A stretch of 49,105 nucleotides of DNA, taken from positions 1-49,105 of the forward strand of contig JAEMSV010000022.1 in NCBI GenBank assembly GCA_016462625.1. The letters are read 5' to 3'. Made by a program: the position numbers and the translations under genes. Numbering within the stretch: position 1 is the first letter of the stretch; each line of letters begins with the position of its first letter. The DNA comes from Solirubrobacteraceae bacterium (GTDB taxonomy: Bacteria; Actinomycetota; Thermoleophilia; Solirubrobacterales; Solirubrobacteraceae). Shown here in pieces: positions 1 to 8,800 of the stretch. The notes below the pieces were generated by a model. It did no database searches. It saw only the letters and a program-made list of their open reading frames with translations, and was not told the origin of the DNA.

Positions 1-122
1 CGGGTGACGTGGGGGTGGTGGTGCTCATCAGGGATTCTCCGAGCGGATCGGTAGGGGCAGCCTGGCGGTGCGCCGCTGCGGGCGCATCGGCGGTAGTTAC
101 GGGGCGGGGTGTGGTGAAGCCG

Positions 123-383
123 CTAGCGCGGGGTGGTGCGTGGGACGTGCAGCAGCCGGGTGAGGGCCAGAGACGCGGGGCACTCGCCGAAGGCGACGAA
201 CAGCCACTGGTTGACCCCGACGAAGGCGACGAGCAGCAGGAACCACGGGGAGACCAGGGCGCTGAGCAGGGCGCCGAGGAGGGTCATGGTGCCGGCCATC
301 GCGAAGAGGATCCGCTCGAGCGGCCAGTTGGTGCGCTGCGCGACGCGATCGGCGGCGCAGGAGGTGTTCGTGATCGTGTTCAT
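123..383 (-). CDS. small DUF2892 (YgaP-like) inner-membrane protein
   Basis: An 86-residue protein with two hydrophobic segments (about residues 26-45 and 48-68) separated by a short Pro-containing turn. The opening RTNWPLERILFAMAGTMTLLG resembles the YgaP-type transmembrane domain (DUF2892), which usually begins with an Asn/Arg-rich stretch followed by a helix pair. A Cys lies near residue 9 and another at residue 68 (FGECPAS). DUF2892 proteins often sit beside ArsR regulators and sulfur/persulfide genes; a sulfur role here is inference. The start at 383 is supported by a GGAGGG Shine-Dalgarno 6-7 nt upstream and by an ATGA overlap with the stop of the upstream arsR-like gene, implying translational coupling. 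No rhodanese domain is attached, unlike E. coli YgaP. Confidence 0.82.
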   Translation of the reverse strand: MNTITNTSCAADRVAQRTNWPLERILFAMAGTMTLLGALLSALVSPWFLLLVAFVGVNQWLFVAFGECPASLALTRLLHVPRTTPR

Positions 384-718
384 CGTGTTCCCTCCACCAG
401 TTGGGTCAACTCGGCCAGCTGCGCCTGGAGCCCGCCGCAGACCTGCTCGCAGAGCTCGTAGACGCCTTGGTCGGCCACGCGGTAGTACGAGCTCGTGCCC
501 TCCTTGCGCCGCGAGACGATCCCCGCCTGCAGCAGCACGCCGAGGTGCTTGGACGCGTTCTGCTGGCTGGTGCCCAGGCGCTCGGTGATCTGCGCGACCG
601 ACAGCTCGCCTTCGCGCAGCTGGTCGAGGATGCGGATGCGGTTGGGATCCCCGATCACCCGCAGGCGCGCGGCGATCATCTCGGCGAGGTCCATGGGGAT
701 GGGGCTGGGGAGCTTCAT
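380..718 (-). CDS. ArsR/SmtB-family winged-helix repressor
   Basis: A 112-residue winged-helix protein. Helix-turn-helix: SVAQITERLGTSQQNASKHL at about residues 40-59, followed by the wing (RRKEGTSSYYRV). The typical ArsR lead-in (RLRVIGDPNRIRILDQL) is intact. The C-terminal helix carries a Cys-x3-Cys pair (YELCEQVCGG), which could bind metal or act as a thiol/persulfide switch; the classical ELCVCDL-type site on the recognition helix is absent. The ATG at 718 is chosen because a TTGACA/TACAGT promoter ends immediately before it; an in-frame start further upstream (754) would lie inside that promoter. It is coupled by ATGA overlap to the DUF2892 gene, so it probably autoregulates the pair. 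Confidence 0.9.
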   Translation of the reverse strand: MKLPSPIPMDLAEMIAARLRVIGDPNRIRILDQLREGELSVAQITERLGTSQQNASKHLGVLLQAGIVSRRKEGTSSYYRVADQGVYELCEQVCGGLQAQLAELTQLVEGTR

Positions 719-754
719 GACAACTACTGTAGCGTACAACCGTAGAGTTGTCAA
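719..754 (-). promoter_or_regulatory. arsR-like promoter with nested inverted repeat
   Basis: On the minus strand a TTGACA (749-754) is followed after exactly 17 nt by TACAGT (726-731), a near-ideal sigma70-type promoter. Perfect 7-bp arms GACAACT (719-725) and AGTTGTC (746-752) bracket the spacer, so a dimeric repressor bound there would cover both promoter elements. The predicted transcription start falls at about 719, next to the ATG at 718, so the transcript may be leaderless. Confidence 0.7.
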
Positions 755-799
755 AGCTGATGGTGAAGTTCAGCCGAGCACTGGGACGGGACTCGCGGT

Positions 800-1390
800 G
801 CGTCATTCGACATTGGCATCTACAGACGTCCACTCCGTCGACCCGGGTCGCACCGTCCATGTGGTGATCCGCGCTTCGGTGACCAGACGGGCGCCGGCGG
901 ATGTGGCGCGAGGCCAGCAGCACGTCGACGTTCGTGTTGTGGGTGAAGACCACCGCACTGGGGGCGTCGACGTGGAGGGCTCGCCGGGCGCATGCGTCTG
1001 CTCGTTGGCTTTGGGGTCTCCCCGGCGCTTGCCTGGGGGCCTCCGGCGAACCGCGGCACCGATCCGGCGAAGCTCAAGCCGACCGCGCGCATCGCGTGCG
1101 TACCGAATGACGAGTCGAAGATCGCGGAGACGACGTCGATCTCGACGGGTAGGTGGGCCGACGGCGGAGAGGAGCTCACCCAGCGCTTTGTCGACGTCAG
1201 ATACGGGCGCGTTCAGCGCAGACCAAGGCCTGCGGCGGATAGCTCGTTTCCGGGCAGGTCGCCCGGGGACTCCCGGGGGTCGACAGTGTCCATGTCTGGC
1301 GGGCAGGTTGATTCGGCTCGCGCGCGTAGCGCACGGGGAGTCTTCATCCCCCTGTCCGCGTGGCTGCGGCAGCAACACGTCCAAGAGCTA
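800..1390 (-). pseudogene. possible decayed coding region (frameshifted)
   Basis: The 658-base stretch between the ArsR gene and the 999-residue gene has no single convincing frame. Three consecutive minus-strand segments read like ordinary protein but in different frames: one around 1150-1220 (SDVDKALGELLSAVGPP), one around 1040-1150 (EIDVVSAIFDSSFGTHAMRA) and one around 890-960 (SAVVFTHNTNVDVLLASRH). They succeed one another in order, as expected for a gene with at least two frameshifts. No family is recognised. Chance open frames are common at this GC content, so this is only a suspicion. Confidence 0.25.
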
Positions 1391-1412
1391 CAGGCGCTTC
1401 TCGGTCCGCCCG

Positions 1413-4412
1413 CTACCGCACGGTGAGCGATACCTTCGCGGCTGTGCTGACGTTGTCGGTCGGGTCACGAGCGGTCACCCGGGCGACGTAGCGCCCGGGT
1501 CGCAGGGACCGTGGGAGGCGGATGCGGACGGTTCCCGCTCGCGGGGCCGTGGTCCGGATCGCGGGAAGGGGCACGAGCCGGCGGCCCTTGCGGCGCGACA
1601 GCACGGTCTTGATGCGCGAGGGCTCAGAGACGGTGAGGACGAGCGTGCGGCCTCGGATCCGCAGGCCGCGGATGGCGGGAGCCAGCGTGTCCTTGGGCAG
1701 CTCGATGACCGGGCCCGGACCCGGGGGATAGTCATTCCCTTGCCCTTCGAACGGCGGCTGGGGCGGAGCGATGCCTGTTCCGGTGAAGACGACTTCGCGT
1801 CGCCCGCCGGCGTCGTTGGCGTTCAGGCTCCAGGAGTCCTGTGTCGGGCCGGCCGTGGTCGGGCTGAACTGCAGGCGGATGGTCCGCGAGGCGCCCGGGG
1901 CGAGCGTGGTGCCTTCGGCCAGGGCGTCGAGGGCGACGAAGGCGCCGAGCCCCGGGGGTTGTGAGCGGCTGATCACCGCGGCCGCGCCGCCGGCGTTCCG
2001 GACGGTGAACGTGAGTTCGCGTGACGAGCCGAGCTCGACGTCGCCGGCGTCGAGTCGCATCGGGCTGGTCTCCATGACGGGAGCGTTCGAGGCGGTGCCC
2101 GAGAGCACGATCGTCCGGGTCCCGCCGTCGCTTTCGATGACGATCTCGTCGGCGAACAGTCCGGTCGCGTTGGGCTGGAATCGCAGCTGCAGCAGCGCCG
2201 AGTGGTCGGCGGCGATCGTGAACGGCGCGCTGACGTCGGTGTCGATCGCGAACGGGGCGCCCGGTGTGTGCACGGACTGGACGTGCAGGTCGGCGACGCC
2301 GTCGTTCCAGAGGCTGATGGCCTGGCGCAGCGGCGGGCCGCCGATGAGCGCGCCGCCGAACGACACGGGTGTGATCGGCCGCAGCACCGGCGCCGGGCTC
2401 AGACCGCGTCCCGAGAGTCCGGTGCTCACGTCGCCTTCGGAGGTGCTGACCGTCAGTTGGGAGGCGAAGGTCTCGACTCCGTCGGGTGCGAAGCGGACGG
2501 GCACGTCGAGGGTCTGTCCGCGCGTGAGCGTGATCGGCAGCGTCGGCGGGCTCGCGACGAAGCGCGGGTCGCCGGAGCTGACGCTGCGCACTTCGACGGT
2601 GCGCGTCGCGGTGAGCGTCGCGGTGCGGGTCACGTCGGAGCCGACCTGTGTTCCGGGAAAGGCGAGGCTGCCCGCGGTCAGGGGCTGCTGGACCGGGGCG
2701 CCGAAGCCGACGATGGCCGCGCGGGTGCTGGTGGGGCAGCGCGACGGCTCGCGGGCCGAGGCGCAGCCGCGCGCGGCGACGTAGATGCGCCCGGCTGCGA
2801 CTCCGGGCGGCTGGAACTTGCCCGACCGGCCGATCGGCCAGCTGCGAAGCAGGACGGGGCGCCCGCCGCGCGGGACGGCGTCGTAGACCCGAAGCTGCGC
2901 GCCGAAGCCCTCCCAGGGCGCCCACACGACCCACAGGAGTCCCGAGCCCGCGCGCGTGCCGTCTGACGTGACGACGGGCGTGCCGGAGTCCAGCGAGAAC
3001 TGGTCCGTCGACGCGCCCTCGGCCGACAGCAGCGGGTTGCCGGACGGGTCGACGCCGTAGCCGAGGACCTCCAGGCGACCCTCGCTTCCGCCGCCGACGA
3101 TCCCGCCGCCCGACGCGGTGTTGACCCACACCCAGCCGCCGTCGCCGGGCCACACGGCGGGGCGCGACCAGACGCCGCCGATCGGGCCGGCCTCCTGCAG
3201 GACGCGGTTGCCGCGCCCGACGCCCGTTCGGACGCCGCCGAGGTCGTCGCGATCGAGCAGGTAGACGATTCCCTGTTTGCCGACGGCGACCATCAGGTGC
3301 GGGTGGGCGGGGGTGCCGAAGTGATCGTCGGGCAGGGCGACGGGGCCACCTGAGCCGAAGTCGACGTCCTGCGGGTCGAGGAGCGGCGCGTCGTACGGCG
3401 TGAAGAAGTCGCGCGCCGACAGCCGCCCGTCGGTGCCGACGCCGAGTCGCACGACCGACTGGCCGAGCCCGCCGGGCGGGCTCGTCCCCGGGATGACGCC
3501 GGTCGGTGACTGCGCGTTGCCGGTGAGGAAGAGGACGCGTCCTGGGCCGTCGCTGACCAGCCCACCGCCGGACTGCCAGATCCCCGCCCCGGCCCCGGAT
3601 GGCACCGCGGACCAGCGGGCGCGGACCGTGCCGTTCGTGCCGATACCGACCACCCACCCCTGGTAGGGGCCGCGGTCGCAGTGGCCGGCGAATGCGGCGT
3701 AGACGCCGCCGTCGAGCAACAGGAGTCCGGGCCGCTGCAGTTCCCACCGCGACTGGAAGTGCACGCCCGGCGCGTTGTCGGCGGCGAAGCCCTCGAGGGT
3801 CACCGGGAACCCGGGGCGCTCGGTGCCTGTCGCCGCGTCGACGGCGTGGGCGACGTAGCGCACCTGCGTCGGGTCGTCGACACGCCGCGACGGGTCCGTC
3901 GGATCGGGCTTCGTCGCGTAGCGCTTGGCAAAGAAGTACACGGTGTCGGTCGCGGGGTCCCCGACCGGCGTGCCGGTGACGCCCGTCGTTCCGCGCGGGA
4001 CGTCACACCCGCTGTCGCCAGCGGTCTCCCTGGTCGAGTCGGCGGTCGCGACCGCCGTGCCCAGCGTGTCCGGGCCCAGCGACCAGCGCTCGGCGCCGGT
4101 CTCCGGATCGAGCCCGTACACGCGGTTCTGCTCCGTCGCGACGATCAGCGTGCCGCCCACGACGACCGGCTGCGCATCGACCTGGTCTCCGACGGCGAGG
4201 TCGCGGCGAAACAGCTGACCGAACGTGCTGCCCGTGACGAGACTCCGCGTCAGGCCCGCCTGATCGCCGTACCACCCGGTCCGCTCGTTCCCGCCCCCGT
4301 ACGTTGGGGTAACCGCGGCCGCAGCCGCGGCGGCCGCCGCGAACCACAGACACAGCCCGAGCCCTGCACTCGAAGCCAGTCGGAAACGCAAGATCGCTCG
4401 ACTATACGTCAC
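1413..4412 (-). CDS. secreted PQQ-like beta-propeller with ASH (choice-of-anchor D) domains
   Basis: A 999-residue exported protein. Residues 1-33 form a signal peptide with a basic start and an Ala-rich end before VTPTYGG. Residues about 35-570 form a PQQ-dehydrogenase-like propeller (VYGLDPETGAERWSL, GGTLIVATEQNRVYGL, GIVYLLDRDDLGG). Three Ig-like ASH/choice-of-anchor D repeats follow (about 590-680, 690-785, 790-885), each with the pattern of a jump at FGG/AGDVELGSS and a terminal LSGRG/GTA/GTGI. The C-terminal 90 residues, after a Pro-rich linker, are a basic beta domain common in secreted proteins of this kind. No catalytic residues for alcohol oxidation were identified, so it is probably a surface or adhesive structural protein. 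It lies downstream of two other exported-protein genes on the same strand. Confidence 0.85.
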   Translation of the reverse strand: MTYSRAILRFRLASSAGLGLCLWFAAAAAAAAAVTPTYGGGNERTGWYGDQAGLTRSLVTGSTFGQLFRRDLAVGDQVDAQPVVVGGTLIVATEQNRVYGLDPETGAERWSLGPDTLGTAVATADSTRETAGDSGCDVPRGTTGVTGTPVGDPATDTVYFFAKRYATKPDPTDPSRRVDDPTQVRYVAHAVDAATGTERPGFPVTLEGFAADNAPGVHFQSRWELQRPGLLLLDGGVYAAFAGHCDRGPYQGWVVGIGTNGTVRARWSAVPSGAGAGIWQSGGGLVSDGPGRVLFLTGNAQSPTGVIPGTSPPGGLGQSVVRLGVGTDGRLSARDFFTPYDAPLLDPQDVDFGSGGPVALPDDHFGTPAHPHLMVAVGKQGIVYLLDRDDLGGVRTGVGRGNRVLQEAGPIGGVWSRPAVWPGDGGWVWVNTASGGGIVGGGSEGRLEVLGYGVDPSGNPLLSAEGASTDQFSLDSGTPVVTSDGTRAGSGLLWVVWAPWEGFGAQLRVYDAVPRGGRPVLLRSWPIGRSGKFQPPGVAAGRIYVAARGCASAREPSRCPTSTRAAIVGFGAPVQQPLTAGSLAFPGTQVGSDVTRTATLTATRTVEVRSVSSGDPRFVASPPTLPITLTRGQTLDVPVRFAPDGVETFASQLTVSTSEGDVSTGLSGRGLSPAPVLRPITPVSFGGALIGGPPLRQAISLWNDGVADLHVQSVHTPGAPFAIDTDVSAPFTIAADHSALLQLRFQPNATGLFADEIVIESDGGTRTIVLSGTASNAPVMETSPMRLDAGDVELGSSRELTFTVRNAGGAAAVISRSQPPGLGAFVALDALAEGTTLAPGASRTIRLQFSPTTAGPTQDSWSLNANDAGGRREVVFTGTGIAPPQPPFEGQGNDYPPGPGPVIELPKDTLAPAIRGLRIRGRTLVLTVSEPSRIKTVLSRRKGRRLVPLPAIRTTAPRAGTVRIRLPRSLRPGRYVARVTARDPTDNVSTAAKVSLTVR

Positions 4413-4518
4413 CGCTCCCCCAAACGAAATCCACGCGTCTCAGAGCGTGGTGCTGCGCTGAGTCGCCGTACTGTCGACTGACCGAGCGGTGGACAAGCGC
4501 ACCGGATGAATGCGCGAA

Positions 4519-5793
4519 TCAGCGTGCGCGATCGCCGCGATCCAACCAGACCTGTTCGCGCTTGCCCCGTGTCCACACCAGCACGGATGTCGATACGGAG
4601 CTGGCCAGTGCCGCGGCGGTTGCGCCTGACGCGACACGGCGAGGAGCGGAGAGGGCGCCATCGATGTTCACGTGACGCACAAGCAGATCAGCGCGTACCC
4701 TCGCCCACCCGATCGGGAACGCGTGGCTGCGCAAGGTGAGGAGCTCGAAGCCACCTTCCGGCGCCGCGACAACTGACGGCCCGTGCTCCCACGGGCCTGT
4801 CTTGTGCGCGGGGCCGAGCGGAGCGGTGGGCCCAGGCGTGACTCGGGTGCGCACCGTTGAGCGCCGGAGCCCGCTGCCGTTGGTGCCAGGCCGGACACGC
4901 GCCTCTGTCCACACGACGAGCTGTCGGCCCGCGGCATCGACTGCGAAAGCGGGCTCCGTCGGGCCGCCTCCGTCGTCCGACGGCTTCGTGGACACCCGCT
5001 CGGCGTGCCACGCTCCAGCGATCGGGCGCTCAAGGACGATCGGCCCAGAGGTCACCAAGCTGTGGGCGACGGCGTCCTGCCATACAAAGGCCGGGCCAAG
5101 GCCGGCCGTCGCGATCGGCGCGCGGACGACGCCGGTGGCGATCTGCGACTCCGAAAGCTGTCCCGTCGGACCGACAGACGACGCGACAAGCCGCGCGAGC
5201 GGCCCACTGGTCCACCGCGCCACCAGCAGCGAACCATCCGACGTCGGGATCGGAACGACGCGCGTGCTTGCGCTCAGGCGCGTGTGACGGACCGCGCCGC
5301 TCTGCGGGTCGATCACCGCCACGTGACCGCCGCCGGAGACCCACGTGACGACCACTCGGCCGTCGGGCATCAGTGCCACCCGTGGCTCCTTCGACGCGGT
5401 GCGCGAGGCACCCAGTGCGGGGCAGCGCCGCAGCGGTTGTCCCGCTCCCGCCAGCATGCAGCGCAGCCCTCCCAGATCGAGCCAGACGACCGCCCGCGCA
5501 CCGTTGCCGGCGACGGCGACCTGCGGCTCGATCGCGTCCCGGGCGACCAGCTGGACGGTGGCACTGCCGTTGACCGGGACGGTCGCGAGCCGCAGGGGCC
5601 GCGGCGCGGCGCCCGAGCTGAACCCGAGCGCCGCGATGGTGGTCTGTCCGGCGTCATCGACTCCCGTGCTTGCGACCTGGCCGGTGAGCGCTGGCACCTG
5701 GGTCGCCGCCGTCGACGTGGCGACGGGGCCCCCAGCGGCCACGCCAAGCAGCAGAGCCGTCCAGCTCAGGATTCGGATCAGTGGCGGGTGCAT
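4519..5793 (-). CDS. secreted protein of unknown function, propeller-like
   Basis: A 424-residue protein with a clear signal peptide (MHPPLIRILSWTALLLGVAAGG, cleavage near ATSTAA). The mature part consists of repeated short beta units ending in VVW-type strands (ARAVVWLDLGG, GRVVVTWVSGG, GPAFVWQDAV, GRQLVVWTEARV, TSVLVWTRGK), as in WD/BNR-type propellers of about 50-60 residues per blade. No Asp-box or catalytic motif is evident, so an enzymatic role is not claimed. It begins 12 nt after the stop of the large RHS/DUF5648 gene and is probably co-transcribed with it. No close family is recognised. Confidence 0.75.
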   Translation of the reverse strand: MHPPLIRILSWTALLLGVAAGGPVATSTAATQVPALTGQVASTGVDDAGQTTIAALGFSSGAAPRPLRLATVPVNGSATVQLVARDAIEPQVAVAGNGARAVVWLDLGGLRCMLAGAGQPLRRCPALGASRTASKEPRVALMPDGRVVVTWVSGGGHVAVIDPQSGAVRHTRLSASTRVVPIPTSDGSLLVARWTSGPLARLVASSVGPTGQLSESQIATGVVRAPIATAGLGPAFVWQDAVAHSLVTSGPIVLERPIAGAWHAERVSTKPSDDGGGPTEPAFAVDAAGRQLVVWTEARVRPGTNGSGLRRSTVRTRVTPGPTAPLGPAHKTGPWEHGPSVVAAPEGGFELLTLRSHAFPIGWARVRADLLVRHVNIDGALSAPRRVASGATAAALASSVSTSVLVWTRGKREQVWLDRGDRAR

Positions 5794-5805
5794 CAGGCGT
5801 CTTTC

Positions 5806-8800
5806 CTATTGCGTGTAGTCCGGGCTGTTGGACCCGAACACGGGTCGCACACATGCGGCGCTGACAAAGCCCCAGAAGCCCAACTTCTTCTTCGCGCTGA
5901 TGTTCTTGTAGACCATGTAGACGTCCGTGTCTTGGCGCGGGGAGCCCGGACCGGATCCCGCGCGGTACCTCGCGCCGACCAGCTCTCCGTTCTCGAGCTC
6001 GTACCCGGAGTCCCGCAGCAAACGCCACGCGCCCTTACGCTTGCGGTAGTTGACGTAGATGTGCGCGTCCTCGCAGACGATCTTGCTCGGCCGTGTGTGG
6101 CGCGGACCGTTACCCCCGTTCTGCTTGAGCCGGTCGTCGTAGCGATCATCGCCGCCCGACAGGTTCCACCACGTCTTGGCGGGGTAGCCGTCTCCGTCGG
6201 GGGCCGTCCACTCCGCCGGGACACGCGACGACACGTTGTCTTGGGTGTGCGACTTGCCCGGACCGCAGTTCACTCGCTTCTTGATCTTCTTCGGGGGGCT
6301 GGGCTCGTCGACTGCTCTGGCGTCAACCCAGGCGCATCCGCGGAAGCCGTCCTTGCCGCCCCACGCATAGCCCCAGTAATACTGGTCGCCGTGGCCGCCG
6401 TCGTGGGAGTGGGCCTGGTCTTGGACGTCGAACTTGTCGCCGGGAAGCAGCGAGCCGATGGTATGGCCCAGCGGCTTCTGGCGTAGCGTCGCCTGCGTGT
6501 CGTCGGCGTCCGTCTCCTCGATGTGCGGGAGCTTCGACGTCCATCCGTTGGTGGCGTAGTCGCTATTGATCGCGCTGAACACGGAACCTGGTCCGTATCC
6601 CTCGAGGTCGCCCTCCCAGTCGCCCGTCACATCCGGCCCCGCGGTCCAGGCGTTGGTCACGCCCGCCGTCACGCGCTTCGCGAGCCCCAGGTCGATTCCG
6701 GCGTCCTCGGCGATGGCTGTCGACGGGACCCAGTTTCGCTGACCGTCGCGGAAGACCTCGACGCGGCCGTTGTCGATGTTGCGGACGAAGTCACCGTCGC
6801 GGATCTTCGCGCGGATGGCGCTTTCGACGATTGCGACGTCCGCTGGGCGCAAGCCGTTCAAGAGGGCGCGCGCCGCGGCGTCGGACGCCGCGGCGTTGAA
6901 CGCATCGGCGACCGCCGCGGCCTCCTCGTTCTCTATCGCCCCGTTGCCGCCGCCGAACTGTGCCGACGTCGGGTAAGCCTCGGGCGCGAGGTAACCCGCC
7001 GTGCCTTGGTCGGCGTAGCCATTGGCCATCGCGTTGCTTCTCTGCCCGGCATCGGTCGTGTAGAAGTGATCGGCCCACCATGGGTTCTGCGCGGTGCCGG
7101 GATTCCACAGCTGCCAGAACGGGAGCGTCGCGGCCCCCTGCGGGCCAGGTGGGACATAACCGATGACCCTGATGTTGGTGTACTGCATCCACGAGTCGAC
7201 CGAGGCGTAGAGCTGAAATGGGTCGATCGTGTAGAAGTGATCTTTGGAGATCGCTGAGTACGCCTCGTATAGGGGGATCGCCCCGGCGACTGGCTCCGTG
7301 CGGATCCGGCCGGCGTATCCCTGCAGCGCGTATCCCATGCCGCCGTACTGCACGACCTCTCCGGCGACCGCCGTATAGAAGTGGTCAACAAGGCTCGTGT
7401 TCTCCCACATCTGGGCTACCGGTAGCTCCGTCTGCTGGCCGTTGTTGTCGAACAGGTAGCCGACGACGTAGGGGGCCGCCGGGTAACCGCTGCCCTGGAA
7501 CTTGCTCGCCAGCCAGTCGTTCGCGGTGTAGTAGTGCGCGCCCGAACCCGGATCCGCCGTCGTTCCGGGGTTCCAGAGCTCCTTCAGCGAAACCGTCTCG
7601 CCATAGGAGTCGGGCATGACGTAGCCGACGATGTCTGCCGAGGTCCGATCGGCGCTCCAACTGCCGCAGGTGGCGCCGGACTGAGACCGCCAGCGATACG
7701 CGAGGAACGAGTCGCAGTAGGCCTGCTGCATGTTCGCGTCCGACGTCGAGTAGTAGTGGTCGGTCATCTTGGCGGAGTACATCTCGTACAGCGGCACCGA
7801 CCCAGGAGCCTTGACGTTGTACACGTAGCCGACGATGTCGCCGCCGGAATACCCGGCGGGCGCGGTGGCGCCTCGGCTGTAGTAGTGATCGTTCACGAGC
7901 GTCGTACCGGTCTTGTGGCCGTAGTAGTGGTACAGGGGGACGCGACTGGCGTTGGTCCCCTGCGGCGTCTTGGCCGCCGCTGTCTGAAGTGATGAAAGGA
8001 AGCTGCGCACTCCTACCAGGTAACACCCGGAGGTGTCCGAGGTTGTGCATGTCGGCGTAGCTGCGCCGAACTGGGCCAAGTCGGTTTGGGCGCCCTCGAT
8101 CTGGAAGTACCGAGCGCCGGCGTCGTATCCCGCCTTGGCGAGATCGAAGGTCCCATTGATGCTCGGGGCTTGGCTCTGATCGCGGAAGAACCACGACTGC
8201 ACGCTTACCCCGAGCGACCCCCCATACGCCGCGGCGAGCTCCGTGGCGCCGGGCTTGGAGAACGAGTTGATCTGATCGGGAAAGTTCGTCGCGTACATCG
8301 GCACGACGGCGTTGCCCCACTTCTTGAAGTAATACCGGCCGGCACCGCTGTTGAGTACCGCGACCCAACCGTGCGAGGGCTCGGACCAGATGACCTTCTT
8401 GCCAGCCGCACGAGCAGCGCTGACCCACCGGTCGATGAGTGCCCAGTCAACGGACGCCGCGGCTTCCTTCCACTTCCACCCGTTCACGGCCGCGTTGTAC
8501 GAGATCACCTCATGCATGTAGAGCCCGAGATTGTTCGTCCGTCCGAGCACCTCCGTCGCGGATGCCTCGGGGACATACAGCGGCTGGCTGGTGTCCTGCC
8601 GGAAGTCGGACGAGGCTGCGGTGTAGAAGTACTTGAAGCCGAGCCGTTCCCACGTCAGCATCGCGACGTCGTCCTTGTCGGGATTGACGGTGCGAATCGC
8701 GGGTTGGACCTTCGATCCAGCCGTGCTGTAGCGGTTGTACTCGTTGCGCATCGCGTCTTCCGTTGTCCAGCACGCCCCGCTGCCGCTGCAGTGGTGACTG

